DNA from: Chara braunii
Lineage: Eukaryota; Streptophyta; Charophyceae; Charales; Characeae
Length of the DNA stretch: 20,446 bases
Direction of reading: 5' to 3'
NCBI GenBank assembly: GCA_003427395.1
Contig: BFEA01000026.1
Span: 4,222,459 to 4,242,904, forward strand
In this document: positions 16,772 to 20,446 of the stretch, piece after piece
How positions within the stretch are numbered: the stretch's first letter is position 1
Layout: each line of letters opens with the position of its first letter
Program-made: the position numbers and the translations under genes
The notes under the pieces: generated by a model
The model's database searches: none
What the model was told of the DNA's origin: nothing
The model's input: only the letters and a program-made list of their open reading frames with translations

Positions 16772-16905
16772 GAGAAAAAGAAAGAAAAAAAAGAAAAAAA
16801 AAGAAACTGCAGAGTTGAAAGGAAGGACGCCGGGGAAAGCCACAAACGATAATTTAACGGATGTCCCGAAGGACATTCTTTCTTTCTTTCTTTCTTTCTT
16901 TCTTT
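16772..16905. repeat. Complementary A/G and (TTTC)n tracts
   Basis: A purine tract of A-runs with single G (16772-16806) is followed by a (TTTC)n microsatellite of about seven units (16877-16905). The two could pair as an imperfect inverted repeat around about 70 bases. Confidence 0.8.
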
Positions 16906-17076
16906 GCTTCCGCCCCTCGCGTTCGAGCTCTCTCTCTGTAGAGCAGCATTGGCAGCCATAGCCACGGAGGAAAGAGTAGCGAAGACCGCCTTGGAACTTT
17001 CGACTTGCGCTTTTCTCGCGTACCTTGCCACTCTTGCATTTCTGGCACTGCTGTTCTTCATTGCTTCGTTTCCCAA
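16906..17076 (-). other. Possible Ala-rich exon
   Basis: A minus-strand frame reading MGNEAMKNSSARNARVARYA, then KAVFATLSSVAMAANAALQRE has good helical character before it runs into the microsatellite. It lies downstream of the candidate exon at 17311-17422 on the same strand. No family is recognised and the splice sites are uncertain. Confidence 0.2.
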
Positions 17077-17189
17077 CGACTAGCCAGCTTAACCCCCACC
17101 CCGCGCAGCAGGAGGGGCAGGCACAGTTCCACAGCGATTCGGTTTGACGCCGACCTGCTGGTGATGAGTTGGCTCAGTGCAGAACACCT

Positions 17190-17279
17190 CATCCCCCTCA
17201 CCTCCCTCCTCCTCCGCCTCCCCCCCCACGTCACACACCACATCCCCCTCACCTCCCTCCTCCTCCGCCTCCCCCCTCA
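17190..17279. repeat. Tandem duplication, 51-bp unit
   Basis: CATCCCCCTCACCTCCCTCC begins at 17190 and again at 17241. The unit is a pyrimidine-rich 51-mer, hence 17 codons in any frame. On the plus strand it gives a repeated IPLTSLLLRLPPH, on the minus strand a repeated GEAEEEGGEGD. Confidence 0.85.
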
Positions 17280-17310
17280 CGCCCCCACCCCCCTTCCTCT
17301 CAGTCAACAC

Positions 17311-17422
17311 CTTCTGACGATAAAGGAAGGTGCCCCCTCGGACGATGCTGCCAGTGGCAGGCAGCTGAAAGGCCTGAGGGACGTGCCACCCATTCTGTGG
17401 ATCTGCTTTAATGACCCGTGCA
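17311..17422 (-). other. Candidate internal exon (112 nt)
   Basis: On the minus strand a pyrimidine-containing TTTTCAG acceptor precedes the segment and GTGTTG follows as donor. Between them the frame reads ARVIKADPQNGWHVPQAFQL and continues PATGSIVRGGTFLYRQK, mixed and protein-like. The surrounding minus-strand frame (17089-17493) is open but becomes low-complexity outside these borders, as expected for read-through into introns. I cannot name the family. The competing plus-strand frame (17005-17547, 180 codons) looks less protein-like over the same interval. Confidence 0.3.
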
Positions 17423-17547
17423 CTGAAAACGCAGAAATCGGAGTTACCGAATGGCACGGTGCAGGACTTCTTTGTTCTCCCCTCTCCCCTCACACCCCTC
17501 CTCTACTTGACACAGATATGGAGAACCATGCTCTCTGGAACTTTTAA

Positions 17548-18110
17548 TTGATGACAATTTCGTTTGTTTCAGAAAACCACGAGTGATTGATCATGATCTG
17601 GTGTCTTGCGAAAGTGTGAGCTTGCATATGTGAGTTTTTTTTGAAAAATCTTAGAATGATTGATCGCTCTCTAATTTTGAATTGATCTGGAATTCGTTAT
17701 GGTCACTGTGAATGTTTTTTCATGCCCTGACCGCCTATCTCCTTAGAGCTCTGCTGATGAATCCCTGCCCGCCTATCTTCTTGATATCGAATTTTGAATT
17801 GATCTGGAATTCGATATGGTCATCGTGAATGTTTTTTTGATGGTTGGAACATTCACCGTGCCGGTGCCGGATCAAGGACATCTATGGTCACCGTGAATGT
17901 TTTTTTTCATAACTTCGGAGGAACTATGTCTTGATCACACTTGGGGTGCTTTTTTCGAAGAAAAACACAGAAATATCCTGACCGCAGTAGGTGCCATGCC
18001 GGCCATGACAGAGACCTGCACAACTACAAGGTGTTAAGATGCGCCGATGGCATGTCATTGGAGTGATGAATGGCAATGGAATTTCATGTCATTTCATCAC
18101 ATACATATCC
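17548..18110. other. Non-coding stretch with short direct repeats
   Basis: It contains TTTTGAATTGATCTGGAATTCG twice (17674-17696 and about 17791-17813), each followed by a TATGGTCA(C/T)(T/C)GTGAATG block, which occurs a third time near 17884-17900. No gene is visible. Confidence 0.6.
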
Positions 18111-18114
18111 TTAA

Positions 18115-18149
18115 ACACACACACACACAACTTTTTTTTTTTTTTTTTT
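18115..18149. repeat. (AC)n followed by T18
   Basis: About seven AC units run into an 18-base T tract. Simple sequence only. Confidence 0.9.
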
Positions 18150-18355
18150 CCCCCCTCGCACGCGCACGAGCACCACTCTCTTGCGCATGGCGCACAGCGC
18201 TCTGTGCCGCACTGCGCACCGTAGCAGTGCACCGCAACTATGCTGCAAACCCCTCGATAAACTCCATTGTCGTGCCAAGAAGACAGAGAGAAAATAAAAA
18301 ACCAGAAAAAAACTGGAGAAAACAAACAACAAGAAGATTAGGGCATACACCCTGG

Positions 18356-18380
18356 TGATGATGATGATGATGATAATGAT
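18356..18380. repeat. (GAT)n microsatellite
   Basis: An imperfect trinucleotide array with further scattered GAT units to about 18420, and again near 18628-18650. Confidence 0.85.
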
Positions 18381-19047
18381 GAGGGAGGACATGACGATGA
18401 TGATAAAGATGATAATGACGAGCAGCGCCCTAGGGTGCAAAAAGAAGAACAGTTCTATGACAAGAACAACGTGAATCAGATGAGGAACAATGAGATTACG
18501 GTAATACCCTATTAGTAAAGAGTGCTCTGATGACGGCAGCGGCGCAGCGCAAAATGCTCTGATGCCTCTTTTTTTTGGGAAGATGATTACGAACAGCAGC
18601 GCCGTTGTGCAGTGGAGCACACAGCATCCTGATGATGACAATAATGAGGATGACTGACAACTAATCAGCAGTGTGTGGAGGCTTGGGTGAGGGGCTGAGG
18701 GGAGTTCCTCCGCCGGGGAAAGGCCCACTTCCCATCGACCATTCTTTCTCCAGATCGGGATCGCTAAGACCTTGTCCCCCAAGGGGAGGGGGCCACACAT
18801 AAGTCCCTTTTCAATGAGGTGGCACTGGTGTGGCCGGCGTGGTAGCTCTTTTTCCCTACCGCCTTGGTCTGACAGGGGTGGTGCGCCAGGTGGAGGCTCA
18901 GGTGAGGGGCTGAGGGTAGGGGTTTGGAGCGGGGGAGTTGCCGTGGTGGGAACAATATCATTGGACAGGGCACCTCTGCTCCAGGAGGGGGGGTTGGGTG
19001 CTGAAACTGGCTAAGAAGAAAAGACCAGACCCGATGCCAAGTCTCCT
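18381..19047. other. Intergenic DNA with a weak internal repeat
   Basis: GGTGAGGGGCTGAGGG occurs at 18686-18701 and 18901-18916, preceded in both by GGAGGCT. Frames here have no recognisable domain. Confidence 0.4.
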
Positions 19048-19116
19048 GTGGGGGAGGGGGAGGGGGAGGGGGGAGGGAGGAGCGGGGAGGGGGGAGGGGG
19101 GACGGGTAGGGGGGGT
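19048..19116 (+). repeat. G-rich tract with G-quadruplex potential
   Basis: More than ten runs of three or more G separated by one to three bases on the plus strand, for example GTGGGGGAGGGGGAGGGGGA. Confidence 0.9.
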
Positions 19117-19271
19117 TATCAGGAACTCACCTGCTTTGCACTTCGTAGTTCAGGTAGCAGAGCACCTGTCTTGCAGCAAATCAACAAGCACATTCAACTA
19201 GCTGTACAGAAAATGTAAACCCCCCATGTGACCAAGATAAGCCCCTGGCAATAGATAGAATGAAGCACATC

Positions 19272-19320
19272 AGGGTTTAAGGGTTTAAGGGTTCAAGGGG
19301 TTAAGCGTCTAAGGGCTTAA
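19272..19320. repeat. Degenerate telomere-like 8-bp repeat
   Basis: AGGGTTTA units in series (GGGTTTAAGGGTTTAAGGGT then decaying variants GGGTTCAA, GGGGTTAA, AGGGCTTAA). Similar to, but not identical with, the plant TTTAGGG motif. Confidence 0.6.
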
Positions 19321-19623
19321 TACATGCATGAACCAAAGGAAACATGCTGAGGTACACTCTCAACCACTACAGCATACAACGATTTGCGACAAGTAGCACA
19401 TGCAGGAGCACCCTTAATTATACCCTACACAGCACAAACCAAAGTGAATAGCATATATACAGTCATATATACAGACACAGACACAACAGCATAAGGCAAC
19501 AAAGAGATAAATAGTAATTGACACTCGACAGGTTACGATAACAACACCATAAGACATAGCTCAATGAATGCACTGCATACTGACATCTTATACTTGCACT
19601 GCGTTTGCCTCTTACATTGTACT
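19321..19623. other. AT-rich intergenic stretch
   Basis: It has ACAGTCATATATACAGACACAGACACA-type short repeats near 19455-19490, and no gene. Confidence 0.4.
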
Positions 19624-19709
19624 ATACTGGGACGCTGGACCCGATTTCCAGCAGGTGCTGCTCCCCACCAATAGATGGAGCCATCCTGAAGCTGCTAGTG
19701 GTGTCTGCT
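19624..19709 (-). repeat. Dispersed repeat related to the MITE-like end
   Basis: Reverse complement reads CACCACTAGCAGC, then GCTCCATCTATTGGTGGGGA, then CGGGTCCAGCGTCCC, matching 10859-10932. Only this block is shared. Confidence 0.65.
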
Positions 19710-19746
19710 CCTATCAGCACCCCTAGCAGCCACTCGATATCTGTTG

Positions 19747-19750
<4 letters not shown>

Positions 19751-19778
<28 letters not shown>
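19751..19778. repeat. Poly(A) tract, 28 bases
   Basis: Uninterrupted A run shortly downstream of the dispersed repeat. No flanking duplication was found. Confidence 0.95.
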
Positions 19779-19780
<2 letters not shown>

Positions 19781-20096
19781 AGACATGCAGAGTTGCAAAC
19801 AGTGCAAAGCAGGCACAAGACTAAAGAAACAGGGAGAGAGAAAAAAAAAAGCTTGATTAACTTCTCAGCAACTCAGAAAAAAACCCAGACTTCCCAGACT
19901 CTCAAGGGGTGCGCCCAAAGGAAGGAAGAGGGCCAGGCGGCCAACTATAGTCAGGCAGCCTGCAGCTGAGCCAAGAGGATTCCTCCCTCCCCAACCCTTT
20001 CCTCACAAATCTACATCCTGCTCAGTTAATCCCCTGGGTGCCAGGACAATCCTGCTGGCAGGCAGACATTTGGCACATTTATATTGATTTATATAA

Positions 20097-20147
20097 TGGG
20101 ACGCTGGACCTGGTTTCCAGCAGATGAGGTTTCCCACCAATAGATTG
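20097..20147 (-). repeat. Dispersed repeat, short copy
   Basis: TGGGACGCTGGACC, TTTCCAGCAG and CCCACCAATAGAT match 19627-19675. The copy stops at an A15 tract (20150-20164). Confidence 0.6.
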
Positions 20148-20203
20148 GGAAAAAAAAAAAAAAACTTCGAAGTTTGAACATTGAATTAAGTAAATAAAGG
20201 TCA

Positions 20204-20256
20204 TAACTTCATATAACTTTTTTTTTTTTTTTTTTTTTTTTAACTTCATATAACTT
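20204..20256. repeat. Poly(T) tract bracketed by 16-bp direct repeats
   Basis: TAACTTCATATAACTT occurs at 20204-20219 and 20241-20256, exactly flanking a T tract. The arrangement resembles a target-site duplication around an inserted poly(A)/poly(T) tail. Confidence 0.8.
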
Positions 20257-20344
20257 AGAAGTTCAAACGTTTTTTTTTTTTTTTTAGTTCGAACTTTGAA
20301 GTTCCATTCAGAACTTCAGAGTCTTCAGACTGGCAGCACAGTCA

Positions 20345-20371
20345 GCTCTCTCTCTCTCCCCCTCTCTCCCT

Positions 20372-20446
<75 letters not shown>
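20345..20446. repeat. (TC)n microsatellite, runs off the window
   Basis: Mostly CT dinucleotides with a CCCTCCCTCC interruption in the first third. It extends past the window end. Confidence 0.95.

Noticed and set aside
16453-17076. 207-codon minus-strand frame as one gene
   Set aside because: It runs through (TTTC)n and A/G tracts. Only the first about 55 residues look protein-like, and those are listed as a possible exon.
18111-18800. 229-codon minus-strand frame
   Set aside because: Dominated by translated microsatellite and poly(T) sequence (runs of I, V, F and K), with no domain.

Overview
This window looks like repeat-rich nuclear DNA from a eukaryote, most likely a streptophyte green alga (a Chara-like charophyte is my best guess). 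It has no operon-like gene packing or ribosome-binding-site pattern. It has long homopolymer and dinucleotide tracts, AT-rich stretches without genes, several interspersed repeat families, and a large decayed retroelement of a type known from green algae. The host is inferred from element type and general character, not from a marker gene.

Main content, 2.2-8.3 kb, minus strand: a Penelope-like retroelement (PLE) of the permuted, N-terminal-endonuclease kind (Naiad/Chlamys group, closest to Chlamys in architecture). Read across its breaks, one long ORF (7173 down to 3007) has, in order, a CCHC zinc knuckle, a charged coiled coil, a SAP-like segment, a GIY-YIG endonuclease, a CxC motif and a TERT-like reverse transcriptase with motifs A, B and C. 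About 960-bp direct repeats (2238-3200 and 7325-8284) bracket it. They are PLE pseudo-LTRs: the outer repeat is a 5'-truncated tandem copy that begins inside the RT thumb coding region. The ORF is broken by ten in-frame stops (eight TGA, two TAG, no TAA) and at least three frameshifts. Comparing the two repeat copies shows directly that some stops are CGA or TGG codons changed by C-to-T or G-to-A transitions.

Left flank, 0-2.2 kb: two related hairpins around ACACGTGT palindromes, a fragment of a dispersed unknown coding family (about 600-1146), a 176-bp tandem dimer with a third degenerate trace, a four-copy 13-bp array, and one end of a short element with TGCTAGTGGTA termini. Right flank, 8.3-12.1 kb: a complete 218-bp copy of that element with perfect 11-bp inverted termini abuts the PLE. 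Then come a minus-strand ORF with a good Kozak start (9388-9720), two more copies of the unknown family (10235-10857 plus; about 11560-12090 minus) and a 105-bp near-perfect fold-back (11435-11539).

From 12.1 to 16.4 kb I see AT-rich DNA with no convincing gene. From 16.4 to 20.4 kb there are low-complexity tracts, a candidate minus-strand exon near 17.3-17.4 kb, a 51-bp tandem duplication, a G-rich run with G-quadruplex potential, a telomere-like 8-bp repeat, two more copies of a dispersed repeat, a poly(T) tract bracketed by 16-bp direct repeats, and a terminal (TC)n microsatellite. No intact host gene, rRNA, tRNA or CRISPR array could be supported.
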